Source of the DNA: Anticarsia gemmatalis
Taxonomy: Eukaryota; Arthropoda; Insecta; Lepidoptera; Erebidae
Direction of reading: 5' to 3'
DNA: 64,000 nucleotides
Assembly (NCBI RefSeq): GCF_050436995.1
Contig: NC_134753.1
Span: 4,588,001-4,652,000, forward strand
Shown here in pieces: positions 38,981 to 51,020 of the stretch. Made by a program: the position numbers and the translations under genes. Under the pieces are notes generated by a model that was not told where the DNA came from, ran no database searches, and was given only the letters and a program-made list of their open reading frames with translations. The stretch's first letter is position 1, and every line of letters starts with the position of its first letter.

Positions 38981-39228
38981 TCCATACTCATATTATAAAT
39001 GCGAAAGTAACTCTGTCTGTCTGCTACTCAATCACGACTAAACTACTGAACCAATTTACATGAAATTTGGTATGGAGATATTTTGATACCCGAAAAAGGA
39101 CATAGGCTATATATCATCACGCTACGACCAAAAGGAGCAGAGTACCAGTAATGAATGTTACAAAAACGGGGAAAAATTTCACCCATTCTCTCTTATTGGA
39201 CGCAAGCGAAGTTGCGCGGGTCAGCAAG
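38981..39228 (+). mobile_element. Helitron-like nonautonomous element, copy E
   Basis: It starts TCCATACTCATATTATAAAT after an A and keeps GCGAAAGTAACTCTGTCTGT. It ends with the perfect hairpin CGCAAGCGAAGTTGCG, then GGTCAGCAAG in place of the usual GGTCAGCTAG. It is in opposite orientation to copy D, with the two 5' ends facing each other across about 150 bp. The mutated terminal CTAG would probably prevent further mobilisation with this end. Confidence 0.75.
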
Positions 39229-40448
39229 TAAGTAATATAATATAGTTAATAAATTATGTCTATGTGTAGACTTCATATAAAGTGTAGAATTCTACATATT
39301 ACTGGTTCAATGAATAAATATATGTGTACAATTTATTTTCTTAATTTCTATCTTTTTAAGTTCAGGATGGGTTCACATCGCGGTTGTCAAGCTTATTAAA
39401 GAGCTAATTCAACTGGTGAGTAAAGCATGCACATAGTTTCCAATAAGTTTATTATAGGCCCGCGTCGGTGCTTTCTAGATTGGAAAATATCTCAGGAAAA
39501 CTAACATAATTAGGCGAAATAAATTACCACGATTCATATATCCTGCCTATCCTTTCCAGAAGGCTCTTGGGAAATTTCATATAGTCTCGAAATAAGTGAC
39601 ATAAATATTTATTTGAAGGTTCCATTACCAATAGGTCGAGGTGTATCTTGGGTAGTTTGTTACCTACAGTAATAACATATCAAGTATCCGATAAAAATAT
39701 TTATTGATATGCGTCATAACATTTTTGTGTGTATCGTTATGTGCGACCTTCGTTATTTTATGAAGTGAATTAAATTTGTCTGTGATGCCTCTTAAATTTA
39801 TTTAGAGATATCGTAGATATCCGTGAGCTACTAGCCACATCGCCACTTTATGCAACTATAAAAAAAGAATTGCTTCTAAAGTTACAAGTTTTCCCCGAAA
39901 GGGAAGAAAACTTTCATTCCCTTTTTGAAACGACAGGTTTGAGGTTAATGTGAAAGTAAATGGAAAGTCATTAAAAATAACAATGGAATTAACATTAGTA
40001 TATAAGCACCATTGAACCAAAACTTTTAAAGTAGAGTTTGTACTAATGTATAGCAAGCACGTTGTCATTTTGCTACATAAATTATGTACGTTCTAATTTC
40101 ATAAAGATTTTTTTTTGAGAACCTCCGATTTCTAAAAATACGCTTACTCTCGCATCATCTCAACCGTCAGCAAACGTCGTATAGACAGTTAATACACGAA
40201 CGATCTATCATATCTGACTTTCAGTTTACACTGTCCAATGTCCACCCATGTTACACCATAACAAACAGGCGACAAAGTTACGACACTATCTGTACATTAA
40301 TGTCACGTGTACGCAAGTTTGTTCAGTGCACATTAGCTCTCTCATACTACATTCAGGTGGCTTTAGCTTTTAAGCTTGTACAGCAATTTATTGTTTCAAC
40401 GATCTGAAAGGAAGTAGTAAAAATAGTGTTAAGTAGAATGTTGAGTTT
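39229..40448. other. Noncoding stretch between repeats
   Basis: AT-rich sequence with no supported gene. The 70-codon minus frame at 39856-40068 has no recognisable features. Confidence 0.5.
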
Positions 40449-40690
40449 GTGGCGTCCATAACCAGTCACCGGTCGGTAAACGATCTGTGGGTTAAGCAAC
40501 CGTTGGCACGGTCATTCTATAGATGGGTAGTCGTATAGTGGTATTTTAACTGAGCGTCTCCGTGCTTTGGAGGGCACGTAAAAAGTCGGTCGCGGTTGTT
40601 GTCGATTAGGATAACAACGTTAATCCATGTCAAAGGCCTTTCGGGCGGCTTGAACAACATTGACACTAGGTTGACGATGTGGATAGATAG
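40449..40690 (+). repeat. Dispersed lepidopteran repeat, about 240 bp
   Basis: Sequence blocks such as AACCGTTGGCACGGTCATTC, AACTGAGCGTCTCCGTGC and GGTTGACGATGTGG match a repeat I recall as common in moth genomes. The higher GC content than the flanks supports an inserted unit. I cannot tell whether it is the 3' end of a LINE or a SINE-like element. There are no clear ends or duplications. Confidence 0.5.
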
Positions 40691-41583
40691 TAAAAATGAT
40701 TCGATATCGTTTCAGATGTATTTACTATCTGAAGGCGATGATTTATTCACACAAAACACTTAAAAAGTCATAGTAATTAAAGAGCTAATACGTACAATAC
40801 TGAGAATTTTCCAGCTAATCTGTCTCTCGGCGTACTTGAGTTGGGACTGGCAATTCCGTGCATAGCTTCATAGTTCGACTACAGTAACTTACATCTGCTG
40901 TTGGCTAGAGTCCCAGCAATTAGTCAAAAATGCGATGTGAAAAGGGCCAATGAAATCTTATATAGTATTTTATAGGTATTTGGGTATTTGACTGATATCA
41001 AAATATATTGTTGATAAACCAACTTGTTTGTCCCCCAAAAAGTAAATAATTAAATAAAACCAATAAAGAACCGAGTGACTATCTCGGACTCACAAGTGAC
41101 ATTATCAAAAATTTCTGCGACCTTATCTTATTAATTTTCCATGAACCTAACGAAGCTTACAATATTTGTTGTAAGTAATAAAATAAAGCAATATTTAATA
41201 TACAATTGATAAAGATTCCACCGTCATGAAACGTTATCGAAGCAATTATTAAAAATGATTTTCTCATTTCGGGACCTCCGCTTTTCTTCGTATTACATTC
41301 TTACGATATTTAATTTTCAACCAATCAGGAGTCTATTGGCTCACATCATGTTGTAATAAAGGGGAATCAATAAAATATTTCAATATTGTCGCCGTCCTTG
41401 ATCCTTGACATCTTTTTTTTTCATTAGGCATTTCACATATTTGGCAGACGACAATACTTGATTTGAATTAGACTGATATATTAAAGGAGTTTTACATAAA
41501 GTTGTCGTACTTTCTTAATTATAACGTCTTAACGTCTGCTCTTCACATAACATACTCTATATCTCTTCATAAAACTTTAATAA

Positions 41584-41705
41584 AGACATACATATCTACA
41601 TTATATCACGGTTTTTTCCCATAGTGGTATGCAGAGACCAAAGAACGGCTCTTGGTACGATCTTAACACACAACCCTTGCTTCATTCATAACCATACATC
41701 TTATC
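41584..41705 (+). repeat. Dispersed repeat (GGTAGGCAGAGA family), copy 3
   Basis: This is the most complete copy. AGACATACATATCTACATTA, TCACGG, TTTTTTCCCATAGTGGTATG, CAGAGACCAAAGAACG and a pyrimidine-rich tail bridge the sequences of the 6858 and 28336 copies, showing all three belong to one family. A short A-rich segment separates it from the SINE beginning near 41744. Confidence 0.65.
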
Positions 41706-41743
41706 ATACAGGAAAAAAAATAAACTGTAATTTGTAACTATAA

Positions 41744-42024
41744 TACATATAAATAAATAAATAAAATAAATATTGTTGGACAACTCACACACGGTCATTT
41801 GATTCCAAACTAAGCAGAGCTTGTACTATGGTAACCAAATAACTGATAAACTTACTTATATACTTCTAAATACATACTTATATAGATACATTAACAACCA
41901 GGCTCAGAACAAATAGTCGTGCTCATCACACAAAGATTTGTCCCGGGTAGGATTCGAACCCACCACACGCGGCGCTACGGTTGTTGCGGCGAGGTGACCG
42001 CTTAAACCACTGCGCCAAACGTGC
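41744..42024 (-). mobile_element. tRNA-derived SINE, near full length
   Basis: On the minus strand, the 5' end near 42024 reads CGTTTGGCGCAGTGGTTTAA, a pol III A-box-like region. It continues through GCGGCGTGTGGTGGGTTCGA to the B box GGTTCGAATCC (41950-41960). The body includes GAGCACGACTATTTGTTCTG and ATTTGGTTACCATAGTACAA. The 3' end is an (AAAT)n-type tail at 41744-41770. Length is about 280 bp. It resembles HaSE-type SINEs of moths. Its 3' half has a second copy at 63702-63787 with about six mismatches in 86 bases. Confidence 0.8.
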
Positions 42025-44412
42025 AGTTCTATAACGTACTTTATGAAATATATTTCGTAATTGTAACATTTTGACCGCCAACCTCAATCACAATCAACAC
42101 TCGCCGTCAACGCGCTTATTGGAAATCGATACGTCAAACAAAAACCAACACTACTTGACATTATATCCCATACAGATCACAATTATTTTGATACGCGCCA
42201 CAAATCACCACAACGAATTTTCACCCACAACTTTATCAATTAACATCACCACAAAAGGCTCTCATTTATTTACATTTAAACCTATCTACAAACGATTTAA
42301 TACACATACAATTTACTTTGCATAAATCTAAAAAGCCGATACAAATCGAAACATTAAACGCACCCATTTTGAGCCGCCGAAAGCCTCATTAAGTCCCTTT
42401 ATTTGACCGTTAAAATTTATTGCCAACATTACGACACAAAAATAATAAACCCTTGAATATAACTCATTAGACATTTTGCTTAGAGTCGTCCTAATGGTGT
42501 TTCCGCGAAGATATTTTTTAAAGAGAATGCAAAGAAACGGCAACATTAATAAAGTCAAGGAAAAATGTTGGCTCTCTTTGTGTAAACTTGTTGCGTTACT
42601 TTCCTTCTGTCTAGTACTGAAAGATCTTAGGCACAATACACACACAAAAATAAGTTTAGTTTTCAGAGCAACTTTGTTATAGAATCGAAGTACCTACATT
42701 TTAACTTTGTCTTAAGCAGCGGAAATGATAAACGTATTAACAAATGGTTTAGTTTCACAAGTTTATTTGTGTTTTGTTTGACCAGTGAAAAATTTAAAGT
42801 CACGTTAATAAATCATCACCTATTGGTGATGTACGTGTGTGATCTACCATAAGTAATTCGTCAACGTCATTGGTGAAATGCAGATTTTGCATGAAAAAGT
42901 AAACAACAGCAAAATATGCAAAATCTGGCGCATAACTGACCCGCAACCTAAAGCTTTAAACGTACCAGTCTATAGTAACAATATTGCCATTGAGTCTCAA
43001 ATACCCCAATAAGTATCGTTGTGTAGTGAACCTTATTCGTTAGAGCACTCCGTAGGCTTGGGATCGTAATAAATTTGCAAATTTGGTACCTAAGGGTTTT
43101 TTATTACGGCGCTTGTCACAATAGATCTCGTCTCGTCTTCAAGGAATAAAGGTGTCGTTTTCTGTATAAAATAATGGCATAATGCCGGCTGACGTTTAGA
43201 AAATAGGGTATTACGGAGTACACTGTTTGTTCTCACCTATTGTGTTAAACATCTTGAGGATTTTATGTTTTAATCAAAAATATTTATGTTGCTTTTATCC
43301 AGTTTTGATGGTACGAATTTAGCTTGCGAAAAAAAAGGTTACAATTGTAATCTATGTGTTAAAATGGAGGTCATTGGAGGTATATCCTATTCATACTCTG
43401 TTTGCTTATTGTTTATTCTTTCCCATGAACTCATCCTTAGCCGAAATAATATTCAAGAAAAATTACATTATAGTTTTCACACACAAAAAGTCAATATTTC
43501 ACCCAAAATTAATGGATAAAGATGAAAATGTATTCTTATTCGAAGAAGTAGTAACAAAATAATCAAGACCCGGTTTCGAGTAACATTATTCTTAGAGTTC
43601 TGTATCTTTATATTAGTTTGGGCAGAACCTATCTCGTGGTGGAGTGTCGGAGGTCACACGACAGACGCTTCGTGTAAATACTCAATCAGCCTGTCCATAC
43701 TCATTAGCTCCGACTAGACGCGGTAGACGCTGACCCTAATATATTTGACTTTTTACGTAATCAAGGAAAACTGACTGCCTTGTTTTTTGTCGTACTGTTT
43801 TGTTTTTTTAAGACCATTCGTACCCGAATAAAATGTATCTATTCGATTCAAATAACTAAAAAGACAGTAATTGATTAAACTTGTAAGTTGACTTTCTGCA
43901 TGTTTAATTATAATTATGAACACATTTGCTAATATATAATCAACCCTTTTTTTCATAGTTTAAATTATTTTGTTACTTTGAGAGTCAAAGTTCCCGTTAA
44001 AGAAAGATTCGGAAGAGTAAGCTCTTTATCTTTTTAAGCTTTAACACATTTTTCTAACACAAACAGAACTATAAGTCTTTAATTGACTTATTACACAATA
44101 ATTAAAACTGTACGTATACCTACCACTCGCTGTATCACATGATAAAACAATTTCAATTAAATACAAGAACGTATACACAAAATGTACACAATAGCAGACA
44201 CGTCGGAGGCAACATGAATGACATTTTACATTCAAACAATACGAGCGGCCTGAGAGGGCGTTGTAGTGAGTGGTTCGCAAAATTCTTTGTTTTCATTAAT
44301 TATTCCCTTATCATTATTGCTTTTGGGTTCTGGTTTACGTCAGCTGTTGTCGTGATTAATTGAATCAAATTGTGATACTTTTGCGGTTTATTTATCTGTT
44401 GAGACTGCTATG
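42025..44412. other. Noncoding stretch upstream of the retrotransposon
   Basis: No supported gene. Frames of 60-105 codons on both strands (42071-42325, 42328-42645, 43286-43562, 44041-44280) overlap each other and show no domains. A GC-richer block at 43620-43735 is unexplained. Confidence 0.5.
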
Positions 44413-44422
44413 CTATTATCAT

Positions 44423-44998
44423 AAATCATGTAAAGCAGAAGTAATTGACTTAGTTCTCTCAGATCATACTGCGCAACTAATCAAAATACCTATTAACAAA
44501 ACCTGTAAATTAAAATATTGGAAATCTAAGAAACGAGATATTTCTATGGATAATTTAGTTAAATTTAAAGACCATTTACAATCTTTGTCATTCTCACGTG
44601 TATACCACACTAATGACGTGAATGAGGCCTATGATTACTTCATAGATGATTTTTTGCTATTGTATAATTTATGCTTCCCTGAGATATATGTTACAATATA
44701 TACGAATAAAAAAACAAAATGGATCTCTCATGGAATAAAAAAATGTAGTCAAAAACAAAGAAACTTACTGTGGACATATAGACTAAATCGCAATCCAAAA
44801 AATAAATCTAATTTCAAAAAATACTCAGCATTATACAAAAAAATAATAAAATTGACTCAAAAAGCCCAAAATAATCACTTTATTAATTCTGCTCCAAATA
44901 AGTCAAAGGCAGGTTGGCAAGTAATCAATAAGTCTAGATTTTGCTTACCTAGTGAATCAATTATATCTATAAAAAAAAGACAACATAAACATTTCTGA
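44423..44998 (+). pseudogene. End of APE-type endonuclease domain and linker, frameshifted
   Basis: The frame contains VIDLVLSDHTAQLIKIP. The SDH triplet is the last catalytic motif of the apurinic-like endonuclease of non-LTR elements, so only the domain's C-terminal end remains. The following roughly 170 residues (FIDDFLLLYNLCFPE, then a Lys/Asn-rich linker with WISHGIKKCSQKQRNLLW) are typical of the endonuclease-RT linker. An eight-A run at 44971-44978 shifts the frame by one base. The frame ends at TGA 44996-44998, while the correct frame continues from 44973. The nominal open start near 44360 is TTG in flanking DNA and is not used. Confidence 0.8.
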
Positions 44999-46553
44999 TC
45001 CTGCTAAAATAGCAAACGAATTCAATAACTATTTCATAGATGCTATAGAAAATAATATTAAAATAAAAAATGATTCTACTAATAAATACACCTTCAACAA
45101 CGTTACGTCCCAATCGTTATTTATGCTGCCTGTTTTGAGTGACGATGTAGTTAAAATAATTAACAACCTAAAAAATACTAATACTGTTGGGTACGATGGA
45201 ATCTCTACAAAGATCATAAAATATGTAAAAGAAGAAATAGCTGGTCCAATATCACATGTAATTAACTTATGTATTTCCAATGGTGTATTCCCCAATAGCT
45301 TAAAGACAGTAATTATTAAACCCCTCTTAAAAAAAAGTGATAAAACTGACATTACGAACTACAGACCGATTGCTAAAATCCCTATACTCTCAAAAGTAAT
45401 AGAAAAAGTTATTTATAATAGTTTATACAATTATTTCGATAAGTATAATCTATTTTGTCACGAACAGAAAGGATTTAGAAAAAATATCAATATCAATATG
45501 GCGTTATTTGATCTTCTATCTAATGTCATGACGTCAATAGATAAACGTCAACCTGTCTGTGCTATCTACACTGACATGTCCAAAGCTTTCGATTTCGTAA
45601 ATCACAACATCTTGCTACAGAAGCTATATGGATATGGTATTAGAGGTAATATTCATCAATTAATTTCATCTTACCTAAGTGGCAGGTACCAATGTACGGA
45701 AATCTCGAGAATATGTCCCATAAATAAATCGGAAATTATATACACTTCTGAATCAAAACAAGTGAGATACGGTGTACCTCAAGGCAGCGTTCTCGGACCG
45801 CTTTTGTTTTTAATATATATTAATGACTTACCGAAAGACATACAGCACAAAATGGTCCTATTTGCAGATGACAGCACGGCTATAATCGAATGCACAAATC
45901 CAAGCTATTATCAAAATCACATTAATAACTCACTTTCAGAAATAATATATTGGCTAAATAATAATAATCTAGTAATCAATTTAAATAAAACCAAAATCAT
46001 GCATTTTCACCAACGTTGTAAAATTCCAACTATTAGTGCTTCGTATGACGATATCAAAATAGAAGAAGTAAATAATACAAAATTTCTAGGCATAACAATA
46101 GACAATAAACTAACCTGGAAGCCACATTTAGAAGAAATTTGTAAGCGTCTCAATAAATCTGCCTATCTCCTCTTTCAGCTATCTAAGAAAGTAAACATTG
46201 AGACCTTAATAACGACATACCATGGGTTAGTCATGTCAGTTTTGAGATACGGTGTAGTTTTTTGGGGACAATCAACTGATAGAGAAAGGGTATTCAAAAT
46301 GCAGAAACGATGCATCCGCTCAATGTGTGGTCTTCAAAGTACTGAAAGTTGTGTTCCTCATTTAAAAAAATATACGCTTATGACCTTACCATCTCTGTAT
46401 ATTCTAGAGACTGTATTATTTGTTAAGAGCAATCTACATTTATTTACCAAGATATCCGAAGTTAAAAAAAACCCAATGCGTTCACAGTACGTTAATAAGT
46501 TAAGTGTCATAAATTGTAAAACTGCTTTACATAAAAAAAGTTTTTCGGGCTAG
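44973..46553 (+). pseudogene. Reverse transcriptase domain of the non-LTR element
   Basis: Open for about 526 codons; the first ATG with a long frame is at 45123. Numbering from that ATG, YRPIAKIPILSKVIEK (80-95) is the conserved RT entry motif, TDMSKAFDFVNH (150-161) is motif A with catalytic Asp151, YGVPQGSVLGPLLFLIYIND (217-235) is motif B, and LFADDS (246-251) is motif C with both aspartates. A thumb-like region follows, with NLNKTKIMHFH and FLGITIDNKLTW. All catalytic residues are present. The frame ends early at TAG 46551-46553 because one base is missing in the A7/GT5 run at 46533-46545; the true tail lies in the next frame. It encodes target-primed reverse transcription activity in intact relatives. 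Confidence 0.9.
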
Positions 46554-46690
46554 CTCCAATAATTTATAATAAAATTCCTTCTGAACTTCATGATCTACCT
46601 ATAGAAAAATTCAAAAAGTTATTTCAAACCTTATTACTACAAAAATGTTATTATACCATTGATGAGTATTTAAACGACAAGTCAATATAA
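46547..46690 (+). pseudogene. C-terminal tail of the element's polyprotein, out of frame
   Basis: In the frame shifted by one base from the RT, GLAPIIYNKIPSELHDLP is followed by a Lys/Phe-rich segment and YYTIDEYLNDKSI, ending at TAA 46688-46690. The YNKIP...FKK...YY..DEYLND pattern is the usual end of CR1/Jockey-type ORF2 proteins. This confirms that the stop at 46551 is a frameshift artefact of this copy, not the natural terminus. Confidence 0.8.
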
Positions 46691-46918
46691 GATGTAATGT
46701 ATTTTCCCTGAATAATATAAATAGTAACATAATTAGTAATACTTTTAAGTGGGTAAGAAATAAGTAATGTTCACTTACCTCTACCTTACATGTATAATAT
46801 TTGTATGTCTTTAGGATAAAACATAGCGCACTATGGAATATTTATAAGATCTTAAATTTGTAATTACCTATGTTTAACAAATAAATGTTTACTTTACTTT
46901 ACTTTACGTTACTTTACT
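46691..46918 (+). repeat. 3' UTR and (TTTAC)n tail of the retrotransposon
   Basis: About 195 bp of noncoding sequence is followed by roughly six TTTAC units (one variant, TTACG) at 46888-46918. Short tandem tails instead of poly-A are usual in the CR1 group and mark the 3' end used for priming. Confidence 0.75.
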
Positions 46919-49900
46919 ATGTTTCAACAAATTCGTTTATTACTGTCATAGAAAGTTAATACTTTGTGCTGTGTACTATACACATAATTATAATGAAACA
47001 GTAAAAAAGTGTGTTTGTACATTAGAACACATTAGAACACAAAGATACAAAATAGTAATTGAGGCGTGCTAAGAAACTGTAAAAGTGTAAAAGTAGGAAA
47101 GTCCACGCAAACTAAGTAGTTGGCAGCTTCACATTATATTTGTTAATATAGACATTAAGTTAAATTCGTCGCCGTGTATTGGTCATAATCCTTCCTAGCA
47201 TAAATCACTAAATAACGATCTTTGAACTGCTACATGATGATTCCATAATGATATAATTTAATGTAACTTGCTATAGTCACTATACGTATACTTCAAACAA
47301 AATAATATTCCTCGTTATAACAAAATTTGTACTGCTCAATATTACAAATATTGGCAATATACAACGACATCAGGAAGACAGAGTTCAGTTCAAAGGACGT
47401 CAAAAGATATTGTGTCGTGACGTCATATCGCCGGAACCTCGGGAGACGAGATGACATGCTAAAATTGCTTGCCCACCTGTGGCTCCCAATAATGTTTCAA
47501 ACGAATTTTTGGTTCTTTACAAAATGGTTACTTTATTTTTATGTAACTTCACCTTACGGATCAAAGATTTGAAATGTAAATTTTAATAACTTGAAGTTAC
47601 AATTATTATTTTGCCTATATATGAGCAAATTAAGAACCGATAAAATTATAAGATTCTATAACTCGTTTCTACGAAATTATTTCTTTTATAGTGCAGTCAT
47701 ATCTTCCCTATTTCACTTTCATAGACGGCGTAAAACAAGTTTTCTTTCTGCCTTCTATATATTTTAGTAAAAAGAAAAAATGTGATTTGTTGTGAATGTT
47801 ATGTTTTAAAGGATTGGTTCCGTCGCCAGTTTTGTATGAACCTTTGTCACGCAAAAATGTCGTCAGTGGATGTAGAAAATGGAGTAAACGCAACACGACA
47901 GTCAATGACATGTCATTGGCAATAAAATGTTTCTTCAAACCCTGCATCACTTAAGAAAATCATAATGTTGCTTATATATAGAAATTTTGCGAAATTATAG
48001 AATAAAAACGCAATAAACTTTCATTCGACATTGATCAATTGGATTATTGATAGTATTAAAGGAAATCACAACCATTGTCATAAATTAATAGACCTATGAC
48101 GTTACTATACAAGGTATATTTTATACGACTATAAAGCATCTATATTTTTACGAGAAACCGAATCTACGACACCAAGCTCGAGTATCGGCCATTTTAATTT
48201 GCACAATTTGCCGCAAGCAAATTTCGGATCACCAATCTGATGCAGATACCAGCAGTCTATTCACACAAAAGAGATGCTTGTTATTACTAATAAGGTTCTC
48301 CAACAAACATAGCAAAACAACATCTACAAACAAATTCACCTACATTTCTATTCAAGGAAAATAAAGTTTTACTATGTACTTGTAACCTAATTCTTATTCT
48401 AATAAATGTTTATTCGTCTAGTTTTCGCGTCATTCGTAGGCAATAATGCTAAAGTTTTACAGGCCAATGGTCTTAGATTACAGTCTAGAAGTGGGGCAAT
48501 GCATGAGTAATTTCACTTATTGCTTTGGTCGCGACATCGTAATTTATAAGTACGAGTCGTAACGACTAGTTGTAGGTAATGTTTAGTATTGATTGTCAAA
48601 CGTGTTTTTTAGAAATAACGCAAAATGCAGAAATGATTGACATAGGGGCAGTTATAAAAAACGATAATGTTAAAAAAAACTATTTTTTAGTAGTTAATTG
48701 AAGAATAAAGCAATAGACAAAATGGCAACTGAATTACCATATGATTTTTCATGTGACTTTTCCTATTACTATTATCAAAAGTTTATAGTTAAGCTAATAT
48801 AACCGCTTTTAAAATTGTTCTAGAAGGCCTTCTAGGTACTCAAAAAATAATATAAAAATCCTTTTCTATTAACACTTTTATAGAATCCTAGTACAATGAA
48901 AACCTCGAGTATAATCTTATAGTCGGTTTAAATGTCAAAGCTAGCTTGACCTTTTGTTCCACCCACATAGCTTTACTTTTAAGAACAATGTGATAGAGAT
49001 AAAACAGCTATGTGTTCTATACTTGAGGCTCTAGGGGAAAGGGCGAGACATCTGGTATTTTAAACTAATTTTAATTGAGCAAGCTTTTCTCATGAATTTC
49101 TGAGAAACAGCTTCGAGTTTATGGACTTTATATAATCGAAAATTATTTCTACTAACTAAAACAGCAACCTACGTTTTGCAGTCATCATGACCGTTTATCT
49201 AAAATATTTTGCTAGTCGAATTATAAAGACAACCTATATTTTTAACCGACTTAAAAAAAGGAGGAGGTTCTCAATTCGTCTGTATGTTTTTTTTTTAATC
49301 CAAAATTCATAGTTATTTATAAAAATAATCAGAAACATTATTTTCGTCGACTCGACGTATAAAACCGACCTATTTATTTATAATCCGCTTTTATAACAAG
49401 ATCCCATAACCCTTCACTAGCAAAGCGTTTCACATGTTAACACCATGAACCCTCGCCATAATTCCGACATAATCACCTCCCATAATATGAACAGTTTTAG
49501 TTTTCAAAAGAGAAACGATGACCGTTCCGCATTACGCCGCTTTTAACGAAATTTAATTTGGACGCCGTTTACTTAGGACCAGAGTGAAGAACACTATAGA
49601 ACCTTGTGTTGTTCCATTACTTTGATATTAGTCGGGTGCTTAGACTGCTTAGAGACTTTGAGGATTACAGTTTTTCTAAATGGGAACGACTGGTTGAAGG
49701 CTATATAATCTGGAATTTAAAGTAGGAGTAATAAGCTTGTTTATTTAATTCATTCTATCTGTTCTACCTCAGTTCTTCAATTCCATTTGATTCTGTAATG
49801 TTTATCGCACTACACATTTTTTTATTTCAATTAAAGTAGTCTGAATATAATAAAAAATATGTGGGTATCTTGCTATGTAAAAATGTATTTTCCAATTTGC

Positions 49901-50765
49901 CTATCCTTATGTATCCAGGGCAAAACTTTCATTTGAACATAGTACCATTTTCATTGCCAAATTTTAAATAAATTATTCAAGCGGCCTCTAAAACTCACTA
50001 TCACTTTATTCTCAAACTATTTTAGCATCAGACGAACTAACGCTTTCAAATTGGGAAAGCAAAACAAGCCGTGTCGAGTTCGTTTCAGTTGACTCAAAGA
50101 AGTAGGGCTGTAGAGGGCAGGTCAACCGGGCAATCAGCTGAAGTAAACGTAGGTGTGCCGTTTGTGTTCCGGTCTTTGTGACCGGCAGAAATGGGCTGCG
50201 ACCCAGGTGCGGCAACTTTATAGTTTCACGGAGGTTTACTACCAATATTTGATGTAAGTGACCATAATAACATATACCGAGTTCTGCATGCGGTTTACGG
50301 GTTTGGTGCAAAAAATCTAGCTTTTTGTGTGTGTTAGCTATAGTAAAAAGTAGTAGTTGTCTTGTAGCTCCGTGTGGCTTGAAGGAGATAATAATATATT
50401 TGTGTTAATTCTGGACTTTGATAAAGAATCTGCTTTTATTAGAATCAATAAAAGATATCAGAATGTCTCAGAAAATGAATATTTTTGAGTTGATAGATTT
50501 TATTTTATTTTTGTTTCGTCTACATCTTCAAAAAAGGGTGGTTCCTCCACATTTTTTCTACACACACTACAATAAAGCACTCTCAAAATGAACGACGATG
50601 TTTAAACTCATAATGACGTAATTTTTCAACGAACACTGTGCTACATCTTCCACCTGTTTTCCTGTTTATAGCTTCCCTTGAGAGGTGGTCTAATTATGCA
50701 TCATTACGGTAAGAGAATTCGGACATCTGAGTAATGAGTACATTAATCGTTTAAAACATTAAATA
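46919..50765. other. Noncoding stretch
   Basis: No gene is supported. Small direct duplications occur, for example ACATTAGAAC twice at about 47020-47039. A GC-richer block at 50080-50230 is open on the minus strand for 99 codons, but it starts at TTG and has no recognisable content. The repeat fragment at 49242-49300 is listed separately. Confidence 0.5.
49242..49300 (+). repeat. Dispersed repeat fragment (ACCGACTT...GGAGGAGGTT family)
   Basis: TTTTTAACCGACTTAAAAAA, then GGAGGAGGTTCTCAATTCG and GTATG with a T run, is a repeat very common in moth and butterfly introns. It is only a short fragment here. The class is uncertain. Confidence 0.6.
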
Positions 50766-51020
50766 ACGGTTTCTGTGGTCTGAGTAACAAGGTATGCGAC
50801 TGCCTATTACCAGGTCCCGGGTTTAATTCCCAAGTCGGGAAAAGTGCTATTAAGATTTTTCTATTTGTCTTCGGATATTTTCAATCATAGCTCGAAATTT
50901 CTTTTCGTGGCGGATATATGGCAAAAACCTCGTCGCTTATTACATGGCATTAACTTAAGAGCTGTATTGTTAGTGAAAGTGCAAGTACAAGTGCAAGTTT
51001 ATCAGAAATATATTAAGCGA
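50766..51020 (+). mobile_element. tRNA-derived SINE-like element, degenerate
   Basis: GGTATGCGACTGCCTATTAC, then CCGGGTTTAATTCCCAAGTC, corresponds to the tRNA-like B-box region GGTTCGATTCC with two changes (about 50820-50830). The downstream body (GTGGCGGATATATGGCAAAA, CATGGCATTAACTTAAG) is typical of a moth SINE family. It carries a direct duplication AAGTGCAAGTACAAGTGCAAG near 50978-51000. Ends are approximate. Confidence 0.6.

Larger units (their letters stand above)
44413..46918 (+). mobile_element. 5'-truncated non-LTR retrotransposon (CR1/Jockey group)
   Basis: This LINE copy begins inside the endonuclease domain, consistent with 5' truncation during reverse transcription. It runs through the reverse transcriptase and C-terminal region to a 3' UTR and a (TTTAC)n tail at 46888-46918. 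A possible short target duplication, CTATG, lies at 44408-44412 and 46917-46921, but it is too short to be certain. Two single-base frameshifts, both in homopolymer runs, break the coding sequence. No other premature stop is seen, so the copy is probably young. The clade cannot be fixed by eye; the APE-type endonuclease and short tandem tail fit the CR1/Daphne/Jockey group. Confidence 0.85.

Noticed and set aside
41940..42024. tRNA gene on the minus strand
   Set aside because: A-box and B-box motifs are present, but the sequence continues into a SINE body and does not fold as a complete tRNA.
45029..45352. 107-codon minus frame
   Set aside because: It is the antisense shadow of the reverse transcriptase coding sequence.
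50012..50311. 99-codon minus frame in a GC-richer block
   Set aside because: It starts at TTG and shows no family features. It is not supported as coding, though the block is mildly unusual.
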